Of a stretch of DNA of 64,000 nucleotides, positions 11,018 through 20,847 are shown in pieces. The translations under genes were made by a program, and so were the position numbers. The stretch spans positions 26,355,073-26,419,072 of the forward strand of contig NC_089273.1 in NCBI RefSeq assembly GCF_963678975.1. Direction: 5' to 3'. This DNA comes from Dysidea avara (lineage: Eukaryota > Porifera > Demospongiae > Dictyoceratida > Dysideidae). Under the pieces are notes generated by a model that had not been told where the DNA came from, made no database searches, and worked only from the letters and a program-made list of their open reading frames with translations. Every line of letters starts with the position of its first letter. The first letter of the stretch is position 1.

Positions 11018-14000
11018 TCAATTTTGACAACTCTTACAGTACCACTTCTTCCCTTTCTGAACTTGAGTATTGATACAGTTAAAATGAAACCACTCTTTAC
11101 ATTCTTCATTGTCACAGCGTACCATAGGAGCTCCATCATCTACACATCTGCAATAACAATAAACACTGATGTTGATGAGACTAGAACTTCCAGCTCTTCT
11201 TGCTCTAATAACTGGAAAGGGTTGAACCATTCGTTCGTCAAAGCATTTGATTAGGTGTTTTCTCATCACTCCTTGGTTATAAACATAGCAGCTTGGATCC
11301 TGTCCATAAACCAGAGATGTGGAGTAAGCAGCTGCAAATAATCCGCAGTCATCAGTACCAGCCTGCTTGTTTGTACTAGCAAATTTGACAGTGATGGTTT
11401 TCTTTTGTGATTTCAGCAGTTTGGCTAACTGAGCTTTAGTGTCCTCAGAGATGGTGAAATGTAGGGAATCATAAATGGTGACATCAACACCGGAGTCAAG
11501 TGTGGAAACCGTAACTCAATGGTTGCCATTCACATGTAAGACCTGAACACTTCCTGGTAAAATTTCATTGCCTTTTTTCAAGACTAAAGCAGTGTCCTCT
11601 AATCCATTGACTAGCAGAAACTGCTCTTTCAGAAAAAACTGCATTGCACTTAAGTGTGTTCCATAGAGCCATTTGCCATCTGCAAGTATTCTTCTGTCAG
11701 AATTGTACAGACACATTCCTTTGATTTTGAGCCATGCATTTGAGACATTGCTATCTTCATCTTCACCTTCATGGTCTATGACAACTACATCCAGAGTTTT
11801 GGTAACATCATTATCACCTATAACAAAAGGCTCAACCATTTTAGTTCCAGGTAAACTCTCTGAATAAGGTTGCTTACTTCTAACTCTGAATATTCTATCA
11901 GGGGATAGTCGCTCCCCTTCTTGGAGCAACCAAAGGGCAGTAGTTTTTCGAATTAAAACAGATTTGTGATTATGAGTCAGTACTTCAACAAAAGGATTAA
12001 ACTTGCTCTGACCTGCACGCACAGATTTCTTTTGATTGTCATTCTGTACTTCAACACATTGATACATTGGTATTGTTGAAGAAGGCAGGCGCTGAAATGC
12101 TAATCTTTTCTTCTTCTGCTCAAGCCTTTCCTGAAGGGTGCTATCAATACACCCACTTTCAATAAATGCTCCTATATCATCTGATATGTGTATAGACTCC
12201 TCACTAGTAGAGTCATCAACAGTCTCCTCTTCTGCTCTGTTGTCATTAACATTGTCATTTTCAGCATCGCTATCATCACCATCATCATCAACACTGCACA
12301 AAATATTTTCCTTGCCACCATCTATTCCAACAATAGTTTTATCAGACCCCCACAAAGTATGCTTCTCAAACAGCTCAGCCATGCCCAGCTTTTCAACCAT
12401 TAATTTTGCTTTGTCCTTGGCCTTGCCGATTGCTTTGTCTATTTCATCATTGGTGAAATCAAGACTATGAGAGAGCCTTTGAGCTTTACGTTGTTGCTTA
12501 ATCACTCTTGGGAAGATTATTTCTTTATCTGAATTAGCCTGAAGGGCTAACTGAATATGCAAACGATGTAACCTTCGTAGCAATCCGAGCATACCAAAAT
12601 TGATCATCGTTGAAAATATGCTACTCATACTTCTTGCAGCTCTGAAAGTAGCTTCACAGGATTGTGATCCAAGAAGCCAAGGTAAAAAACATTTGCTGTT
12701 ATTGACATGATCTCGAATGGTAATCAGGAAAACAATCAATGCATGAGCATTCAGCTCGATACACATATACGCATTTGATGTAATAAAATTATCTCGAAGA
12801 GTAAATGATTTATTTAATATCAACCACTTTCACCAATATCTCATAAAAAATACAACATACCACAGATCTTCAATTCGTTCAAGTGGGCCCAGCTGCTGAT
12901 CTAAAAAGCTATTTGTGGCACATCTCATAAGCTCAACGTAGCATTTTGTGGCATCACTCTGTGGTACCTCAGACAACAAATGTGAAGCTGCTGTAATGTT
13001 TATAACAGCCTGAAAGTTCTGCTTGTCTTTATGATTAATGTCTCTCAATCGCAATCCATGCTGATCTTTCTGGAATTTTCTTGTCAAGGCTTGTAGGTGA
13101 CTTCCCGTTGCTGTATAATCTCCCATCCGTAAAGCAATATTTGGCTTCAGTAAACGGCTCTTCAACTTGACAGCAAGGTGGACAGTGTCTTGAACGAATG
13201 CTATATTTATTGGTTGAATATGAAACCAATTCTCCCAGGCGGTGGGTATAGTTGAAGATAAGCTATCGGTTGGCAGTGAATGAGATGATGGTACAAACGA
13301 GGAGGATATCTTCATACATTTCATTAACCTGCTATCACCATCAGCCCCAAAGCTTAATACCGTAATGCCACGCTTGGAACATTCATTTGTGATGTATGTC
13401 CACCTTGGCAGCAGATCTTCTGCACAAAACTTATTATCAGTACCAAAGCACACTAGGCAAAATGGTGGCACATTTTGCCACAATGGTTGTGCCATATAGA
13501 CATAAGCATATTTTGCCACTGAAACTTTGCGAAACATGTTTTCCATAGCAGGAAATGACACTGCCACAAAAGCATCTATTACTGGCAAACCATCACTATT
13601 CAGTGGTAGCACAAATCCTACACATCTGTCAGTTGCACAGTCATATTCCACTCGTCCTACCACTCTTGTGGCATCTTCACCTATTAAAACAAATGGGGGT
13701 GCTTTGTAGCGGTCAATGTGCTCCTTCAGTTGATCAAATCTAAATAAGCCTTCATCAATAACTTGGTACTCAGAATAAATGGCAGTTTGAATAGTTCGAA
13801 CACATGGTAATGCCTGTGGAATGTTTTGATGAATAAATTCATATGACAAAGGTCCAGCAAAAAGAAACAGTGCAGTTGCAAACTTTCTCATAATTTCTAA
13901 ATGCCTTCGATGTGTGGGGTATTTATAATGATTGCGCTCTGCATTCTTTATCAATTCTTGTAAGATATTGGAAAATGATATTGTGTTAGCTGAATTCACA

Positions 14001-14203
14001 TAAGGAGTTGTCTCCGAAGATCGTACCTGTTGTAGCAATGCAGTCAGTGTGTCATTTTTGTGCTCTAATTGCTCTATGGTACTCATGATTTTCCAGTAGC
14101 CTGTTATAAGAGATTGTGATGGATCAGAAGCAGCTGCTTCAAGATGCCTTTTCTTTCTAGAAGACCATGACCATTCTGGTGGGCATGGTTTTTTTTTCAG
14201 CCC
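11018..14203 (-). pseudogene. DDE-like transposase fused to a Ulp1-type protease and PHD finger (two in-frame TGA)
   Basis: One frame of about 1062 codons, read from 14203 down to the stop at 11018-11020, is broken only by TGA at 12830-12832 and 11516-11518. Order: a basic stretch, a helical region, then a catalytic-looking core with IGEDATR, SFGADGDSR, QDTVHLAVKLKSRLL and GSQSCEATFR, likely supplying the acidic residues of an RNase H-like transposase. A long acidic linker follows. Next is a C48/Ulp1-like protease with NH directly before the second TGA, TIYDS, and QAGTDDCGLFA, a plausible His-Asp-Cys triad. The end is a C4HC3 PHD finger (CYCRC, RCDNEEC, WFHFNC, WYCKSC). The protease probably acts on SUMO-like conjugates and the PHD may read histone tails; both are family knowledge. 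The copy is inactive unless the TGA codons are read through. Confidence 0.75.
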
Positions 14204-14233
14204 CTATACAGAAAGAGGGGCTACCTAAGAAAC
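14204..14233 (-). other. 30-nt frame-preserving gap, possible tiny intron
   Basis: Between exon 3 and the transposase frame lie exactly 30 bases that start GTTTCT and end GTATAG. They contain two in-frame TAG stops. Removing them leaves both flanks in the same frame. Thirty bases is short for an intron, so it could instead mark the true end of one protein and the start of another. Confidence 0.35.
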
Positions 14234-15257
14234 CTGGTTCTCTGATTGATCACTGCTGGCTAAAGCTTGAGAATAATTATTTTTCAAGGCACTTACAGCT
14301 GTCAAATCAATTAAGCTATTATCAGCATTACTTGAATGTGTGCTTACTCTACTGCTAGAAGTACCATTGCCATTGCTAGCTGAAGACTCTGTAAAATAGC
14401 CCCCTAAGGAAGTTTGACTGAACTTTTTCTTATCCTTTTTCTCGCTTTTGTCATTATTTTTATCCATGCACGAATCGACATGCCGGTAAAAATTGGAATT
14501 GGAAAATGACTGATAGGTTTTTTGCAGCAAAATGGAATTTCCACAATTGAGACACCTAATAGATACTTCAAAATCTCCAAGGCAACCTTTTGGTACAATA
14601 TGTAGTGAATAATGTTCACCTTCTTGCATTTCCCACAAGTAGCTCTTTTCTTGTCTTTTTGTCCATGTGCGTAAATTATGCCTCACCTGCTTAGAAACAT
14701 CAACAAGTGTAGGAACTGTAACAGTTGAGTCATCAGAAGTAGTCTGCTTTTCTGTTATTTTTCTTTTCTTGTTTACCTTAGCAAACTGGGAATCCATTTT
14801 TCTTTTTGAGTAAACGTTGACATCACTCTTATTTTGGCATAATGTTTTCACTTCTCTGATAAAATGGCAAAGCCTGATTCTGTGCCCAGGTGAAAATTCA
14901 AATGGACTAGAAGAATATGGATTGTGGTTTGGAGAGGAAGCAAATTTTCTCTCTATGTATTTCTCAATCTTCTCAATAGAATTACCTGGGTTTTCACTAG
15001 TATCCATTGAAGAGAGAACTTCTATTTCATCAAACCCTGCTGACACAACACAGTTTACGATGTATGGTGGAAGCTTCTGTTTCATTAGTCTCATCACTCT
15101 TAAATTCATTTTATTTCTCTGCACCTCATCTGACGAGTCGGAGGACGAGTCATCAAGTGTATCACAATCAGGTACTTCACTTTGCGAGTCACTTGGTCTT
15201 TGATGAGAAATCTTGGAGGAAATGGAGTTCGTTGAAAGCTTACTAGTTTGTTGATGT
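14234..15257 (-). CDS. Exon 3: SAM-like and BED-like zinc-finger region
   Basis: This exon follows acceptor TTGGTTAG at 15258 and is open to TAG at 14225-14227. It encodes a Ser/Asp-rich start, a helical segment with LPPYIVNCVVSAGFDEIE and IEKIEKYIERKF that resembles a SAM-type fold, a basic region with KKRK, and a Cys/His motif CLNC ... FYRHVDSC like a BED or related finger. SQTSLGGYF follows. The likely role is DNA binding and assembly of the transposase. Splice phases with exons 1 and 2 agree exactly. Whether it joins the transposase frame depends on the 30-nt gap. Confidence 0.6.
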
Positions 15258-15312
15258 CTAACCAACAAAAAATGTAATTATTACAGCTTGAAATTAGCTA
15301 TTGTGCTCTTAC

Positions 15313-15459
15313 TTTTGAGATAAAGATTCATTAGCTTCCGAATTTAATTCAGCTTCACATGGGGCTTCATGGGGTACCAAGTGATCTTTATTCGAACTTG
15401 CCGTACATTTTTGAGTCAGGACTTGATTCAACCTCGGATTCAACTGAATAATTGATGAG
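15313..15459 (-). CDS. Exon 2 of the transposon gene
   Basis: The acceptor is CTGTTTGTAG before 15459 and the donor is AAAA|GTAAGAG after 15313. The 147 bases carry phase 2 in and phase 2 out, matching exon 1 and exon 3. The product is Ser/Gln/Glu-rich low-complexity sequence with no recognisable domain. It lies between introns of 90 bp (15460-15549) and 55 bp (15258-15312). Confidence 0.55.
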
Positions 15460-15549
15460 CTACAAACAGATAATTCCGCGGATAATTGAGTTGCAACCTC
15501 GCAGTCAAGACAGCGGCATGCTCGACTCAGTGATGGCATGCGTACTCAC

Positions 15550-15734
15550 CTTTGTTCAGTTATTAGTCCTGATTGGATTGTTGCTTCATTCGGCCCGGCT
15601 TCACTGACTGCAGCTCCACGCTGAGTAGTAGTGGGTCCTGGGGTGCTAGTCGAGGTGCTAATTGGCTTACTGCTGATATCACGCTCCTCCTCGTGTTCAG
15701 AAGGGAAGCTTGACGATGTTGAATTTATATCCAT
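15550..15734 (-). CDS. Exon 1 of the transposon gene (start codon)
   Basis: The ATG at 15734 opens 185 bases to the donor AAAG|GTGAGTAC. The encoded 61 residues are rich in Ser, Thr, Glu and Pro and look disordered. The start lies about 250 bp inside the right terminus of the element, so the promoter probably lies in that terminal segment. Phase 2 at the donor fits exon 2. Confidence 0.55.
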
Positions 15735-16360
15735 CTTAACCCCGATCTTAAGGGAAATTGATAGTCCCGTTGATAGCTAATGAACTCCGGAATGAACTCG
15801 ATAACGAGATTAGCACGAGGTGAAACACGTGGTCCCGCACATGTCACCACGATTAAACATCACGTGATACATAGTAAACAAACATTTACGGATAAAATAC
15901 GGAAAAAATAGGTGAAGATTTTAAGATTTTCGTTCAGACTTTCGGCAGCTCCTACGAGATTTTCAGCTTGTTGCTGACCCCCCGAAAGACCCACAATTGC
16001 TTATCCGAAAATATACCCGATTATAACCGAGATGAGACACAATAAATTCATACTCACCGATTATCCCATTGATGATGCAGCGATTAGCTGGTCTATTTCC
16101 GAACAAGCAACAGTTTCTTCGAACGGTCGTAGCCATAACCGGACTTCATAACCGAGGACGCAACCCGTGTTGCTTCTCAGCGCGATCCGCATTAATTAAT
16201 CATTGCATACCAGCTTTAATATTTGCGTATTAAATTATACGGATTTTTATAAAAATAATTATTTTCACGCATAAAATTATTGTTCCCATTAGATGTGTAC
16301 TCTCTGCTGGCTGTAAGTCCATTCACCCTGCTACATCCATTAGTTGAAGAAGTTCTTTCA
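15735..16360. other. Right terminus of the 5.9-kb element and sequence beyond it
   Basis: 15735-15983 is the presumed promoter and terminal segment of the element, with two CACGTG-type sites near 15830 and 15860. 15984-15992 is the TSD. 15993-16360 is non-coding sequence of the larger insertion. No gene is seen. Confidence 0.4.
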
Positions 16361-18336
16361 CATTTTAAAGTTGTTGGCACATTCTAAAGTGATTAAAATA
16401 TTGGTAATCACTTCTAAATAAGTAATGCCACTTACATTGCAACAGAATTCTTTAAACTCGATCTAAGTTTTGCTGGCCAACCTTGAGCATCACTTCAGTT
16501 GACGACCTCACTTCAGTTGACGGCCTCACTTCAGTTGACGGCCTCACTTCAGTTGACGGCCTCACTTCAGTTGACGGCCTCACTTCAGTTGACGGCCTCA
16601 CTCCAGTTGTTAAGAGTAGTCCTGGCCCACGTCCTCACGTCTACAAGTTGGCACATTCTAAAGTGATTGGAGACATTGGTATTCACTTCTAAATAAGTAA
16701 CACTACTTACATTGTTTACAAACAATCTAAGTTTTGCTGGCCAACGTGCTCACTCCATTTGACATACTCACTCCAGTCGTAGAGTAATTCTAGCCCACAT
16801 CCTCACATCTACAAGTTGGCACATTCTAAAGTGATTGGAGACATTGGTAATCACCTCTAAATAAGTAACACTACTTACATTGTTTACAAACAATCTAAGT
16901 TTTGCTGGCCAACGTGCTCACTCCATTTGACATACTCACTCCAGTCGTAGAGTATTTCTAGCCCACATCCTCACATCTACAAGTTGGCACATTCTAAAGT
17001 GATTGGAGACATTGGTAATCACTTCTAAATAAGTAACACTACTTACATTGTTTACAAACAATCTAAGTTTCGCTGGCCAACGTCCTCACTCTGGTTGTAG
17101 AGTATTCATGGCCAATATTCTCACATCTACAAGTTGGCACATTCTAAAGTGATTGAAGACATTGGTAATCACTTCTAAATAAGTAACACTACTTACATTG
17201 TTTACAAACAATCTAAGTTTTGCTGGCCAACGTCCTCACTCCACTTGACATCCTCCTCACTCCAGTCGTAGAGTATTATTAGCCCACATTCTCACAACAA
17301 GTTGGCACATTCTAAAGTGATTGAAGACATTGGTAATCACTTCTAAATAAGTAACACTACTTACATTGTTTACAAACAATCTAAGTTTTGCTGGCCAACG
17401 TCCTCACTCTGGTTGTAGAGTATTCATGGCCAATATTCTCACATCTACAAGTTGGCACATTCTAAAGTGATTGAAGACATTGGTAATCACTTCTAAATAA
17501 GTAACACTACTTACATTGTTTACAAACAATCTAAGTTTTGTTGGCCAACGTCCTCACTCCATTTGACATCCTCACTCCAGTCGTAGAGTGTTATTATCCC
17601 ACATTCTCACAACAAGTTGGCACATTCTAAAGTGATTGAAAACATTGGTAATCACTTCTAAATAAGTAACACTACTTACATTGTTTACAAACAATCTAAG
17701 TTTTGCTGGCCAACGTCCTCACTCCACTTGACATCCTCCTCACTCCAGTCGTAGAGTATTATTAGCCCACATTCTCACAACAAGTTGGCACATTCTAAAG
17801 TGATTGAAGACATTGGTAATCACTTCTAAATAAGTAACACTACTTACATTGTTTACAAACAATCTAAGTTTTGCTGGCCAACGTCCTCACTCCACTTGAC
17901 ATCCTCACTCTAGTCGTAGAGTATTCTAGCCCACATTCTCACATCTACAAGTTGGCACATTCTAAAATGATTGAAGACATTGGTAATCACTTCTAAATAA
18001 GTAACACTACTTACATTGTTTACAAACAATCTAAGTTTTGCTGGCCAACGTCCTCACTCCACTTGACATCCTCCTCACTCCAGTCGTAGAATATTCTTAG
18101 CTAGCCCACATTCTCACATCTACAAGTTAGCACATTCTAAAGTGATTGAAGACATTGGTAATCACTTCTAAATAAGTAACACTACTTACACTGTTTACAA
18201 ACAATCTAAGTTTTGCTGGCCAACGTCCTCACTCTGGTTGTAGAGTATTCATGGCCAATATTCTCACATCTACAAGTTGGCACATTCTAAAGTGATTGAA
18301 GACATTGGTAATCACTTCTAAATAAGTAACACTACA
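16361..18336. repeat. Satellite of about 165 bp, twelve copies
   Basis: The phrase GGCACATTCTAAAGTG recurs about every 150-175 bp from 16373 to 18278, with one longer first interval caused by an internal 18-bp array. Each unit also contains CACTTCTAAATAAGTAA, TTGTTTACAAACAATC and TTTTGCTGGCCAAC. TTGTTTACAAACAA is itself palindromic. Units differ by small deletions such as loss of CATCT before ACAAG. A diverged single copy lies at about 25930-25985, so the array probably grew from a dispersed element. Confidence 0.85.
16488..16605. repeat. 18-bp minisatellite inside the satellite
   Basis: ACTTCAGTTGACGGCCTC is repeated about six times head to tail with single-base changes at both edges. It occupies the place where other satellite units have a single CACTCCAGTYG-like segment, so it is a local expansion of a satellite subunit. 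The period is a multiple of three, which produces a spurious TSVDGL peptide repeat. Confidence 0.8.
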
Positions 18337-18343
18337 TTACACT

Positions 18344-18435
18344 ACACACACACACGCACACACACACGCACACACACACACACGCACACACACACGCACG
18401 CACGCACGCACACGCACATGCACACACACACACAA
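18344..18435. repeat. (CA)n/(CACG)n microsatellite
   Basis: About 90 bases of CA dinucleotides with interspersed CG occur directly after the last satellite unit. Alternating purine-pyrimidine sequence of this length can adopt Z-DNA, which is general knowledge and not tested here. Confidence 0.9.
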
Positions 18436-19399
18436 AGCCTACTGTAGTATGCAAACCAAAACACAACTATTGCTGTCCAGTGAACCTGCCTGTATACCAC
18501 TAAAGCGCTTGCATGTCTTGCATTCATAGGTAAATTCTCTTGGTGCTGGACTATTAACTTGCAGGAGGAATGTCCAAGTCTGATACAGAGGTCACCAAAC
18601 CCAAGTTCCACAACAATCCCAACACCGCTAAGTGAGACAAGGACAGTTACTAGCTGATGCTCTATCCACCTGGCTGTACAGTCTCTCTCACACACACTCA
18701 CAGTATACAAAAGTAAGCTTACACTACACAGAAATAAACACGCTACACATGTACAAACAAGTACTGGCAGAGGTTGATAGTGGGCCTACAGAACACCTTA
18801 TATACTGTACTGTATTTGTATGCAACATGTGCATGCTTAAGGCTTAATAAACACAGAATATAAATGTTAAGTATACACATGCAGACTCACTATGTTCTGA
18901 TGTACAAGAGTGCCATGCATGATAGATACATGATGCACAGCTCACATCTCTGAAAAATGCAATTAGCAAAATATCAAGTACCCAGGAACGCATACACACC
19001 TTTCTATTGCTCTTCCAGTTGTCAGAGTTCGTTCTGTCACCCTGTGGTAACTTCGTGGTGCATATCAGCACAAATGTCTTCGCCTTGTGGTGAGCATTAA
19101 TTAGTAACTGTACAATACCGGTATTGATAATAAATTAAAGCAGGTTGAACATTTACGTACCTCATAGGTACATCAAGGTGCAGCTCCGTAGCGTAATGCC
19201 TTCCTTGCTGTATCTCCTCCTTAAGATTTTTTCTCAGTGCTCCGGGTGCCTCGTGGCAACTCACGTGAATGACCACGTGATTTATGTCCAGAAAAGATGA
19301 GCTCGAGATGAGCGGCTGAGGCTGGGCGAGGTCAAGGCCACGCTTGGACGAGACCGTCTGAAGTATGATTTGGAGATCGATGCTGTGTGCTATGTGATG
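18430..19399 (-). CDS. Candidate small spliced gene, unrecognised
   Basis: On the minus strand an open 81-codon exon runs from acceptor TTACTAG (exon starts 19399) to donor TAC|GTAAAT (exon ends 19157). After a 73-bp intron it joins exon 19083-19000 in frame. After a 50-bp intron (18999-18950, acceptor TTTTTCAG) it joins 18949 onward. The product contains NHVVIHVSCHEAPGALRKNL, then TELHLDVPMR and CTTKLPQGD. A further possible exon at about 18566-18430 encodes YECKTCKRF. Splice signals and phases agree, but an alternative donor and several stops leave the ends uncertain. I recognise no family. It may be host-derived or chance. Confidence 0.35.
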
Positions 19400-19448
19400 C
19401 TAGTAAGCAAGTCGAGTTTATTATTAGGTCTAGAGATTGTGCACCTAG

Positions 19449-19470
19449 CCCCCCCCCCCCCCCCCCCCCC
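19449..19470. repeat. Poly-C tract
   Basis: Twenty-two consecutive C bases occur here. The exact length is prone to sequencing and assembly error. Confidence 0.9.
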
Positions 19471-20628
19471 AACAGGCAATAAATAAGAAAAGAATAGATA
19501 AAATGTGAGGCTTTTGACGTGGATTTGATGCAAAAGCTAAGTCTAATTTCCCAACCTCGGAGCAAAATTATAGATCTAATCCGCTTGGTCTAATCTCCTA
19601 CTTGTGTAACTGTAGTGTCTTAATCTTCTAGTCTAAACCCCCACACCTGGGGTGGAATTTCCCCTCATTTGCCCGCTTGGTGGTAGGTGGGGCAAAACTT
19701 TTATAAGTGCAGAGTGGGGTGGATATTTGACTAACTGATGCCTGACATGTCGGATATTTAAACATTCGAATTCCCACCTCAGTCCCCACATTGCCCAGGA
19801 GGGATGGGATGAGACATATTATTATTATTGATAGGTGCAGAACTCTCAAGTTGTCTAGGAGTGAGACTCCATATTCAGTAGAGCTTTGAACCCAATCAAA
19901 CATATGCACACAAAAAAATGTGACATTAGACAGTAGCTAGATACAGTACAGAAACATTTTGGCATAGTGTGTGCATCTATCTAAACACTGCTACTTGCTC
20001 ATTAAATTGGCAATGTGTCGATAAAAATTTTTCCTTCCGTGCACTTCTATGGCTGTACATTGTGCAGAAATGATGACTTCTACAGTGACATCTGCCTTAA
20101 ATGTTGTAAAACAGTGGCAATAGCACTCTGTCTTATGTTCACTACATATTCACTCCTTCAGTGACAAATTATCCTAACCAACAATTTCAACTTTGATAAA
20201 AAGTGCAATGTCATCAGTTTACTGTAATGGCCATACCATGCTCAACTGAATGATCCAACCCACCTGATTGTTTGTTTCACCAGGCCAGCACGGTACACTA
20301 TGGTAGTTATTCATCAAGTACATTAAATTATATTTTTAGAACTCAACATACTGTAGTGTGAATAAGAAATGCAGAAACGCTGTTTGGCAAGAAAGAAATC
20401 CATGAAACAGCTACAGCATTGTTCCCTGTCGTGGCAGTTGGTTTACTTCATTACTTTGATATGTGTTACCAATATTGCAATCCTTCTCCATTCGTTGCTC
20501 TTGTGGCGATTAAAGATTTCAAATAGAAAAACAGTAATTGAGCTTGGAAAACAACAGCTGCTAAAATTTTAGCAAGTTCAGTGATAATTATTTAATTGTG
20601 TGCTTATACTCAATAAAAACTAACTAGT
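19471..20628. other. Non-coding stretch
   Basis: No gene, tandem repeat or terminal repeat is seen. Open frames are below 95 codons and lack motifs. Confidence 0.4.
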
Positions 20629-20847
20629 GAACGTCACTACTAAATGTATTGAACGTCACTACTAAATGTATTGAACGTCACTACTAAATGTATTGAACGT
20701 CACTACTAATGTCTGCCACAATACTCACTATTTTTGTGTAGTGACATTCACTACTAATTTTGTAGTGAATGTCACTACCATGTAGTGAAAATCACTACAA
20801 AAGTAGTGAACATCATTACACAAAAAGAGTGAGTGTTGCGGCAGAAA
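20629..20847. repeat. 22-bp tandem repeat next to a 137-bp hairpin
   Basis: GAACGTCACTACTAAATGTA plus TT is repeated about four times (20629-20710). Immediately after it, 20711-20847 folds on itself: GTCTGCC...AATACTCACT at the left pairs with AGTGAGTGTTGCGGCAG at the right, and the interior repeats TAGTGA/TCACTA units. The tandem unit shares the CACTACTAA word with the hairpin, so it likely arose from the hairpin's flank. It resembles a foldback MITE with duplicated target. Confidence 0.7.

Larger units (their letters stand above)
10112..15983. mobile_element. 5.9-kb DNA transposon with 9-bp TSD GAAAGACCC
   Basis: GAAAGACCC flanks the element at 10103-10111 and 15984-15992. The ends are CGAGGGGTCAGCAACA and the complement of GGGGGGTCAGCAACAA. 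Subterminal segments at both ends are rich in GAGATTTTAAG-like units (10142-10280 and about 15915-15965). It carries one minus-strand spliced gene. The 9-bp duplication and the Ulp1-like protease recall MULE elements that carry Ulp1 (known in plants) and the KDZ group, but the transposase did not match a superfamily I can name. Confidence 0.75.

Noticed and set aside
16483-16692. Protein with TSVDGL repeats
   Set aside because: It is the translation of an 18-bp minisatellite inside the satellite, with no start context or homologous frame.
16361-18336. CRISPR-like repeat-spacer array
   Set aside because: Units are about 165 bp, the intervening sequences are also repeated, and the genome is eukaryotic. 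It is a satellite.
18342-18437. Cys-Val-rich peptide on the minus strand
   Set aside because: It is the translation of the CA/CG microsatellite.
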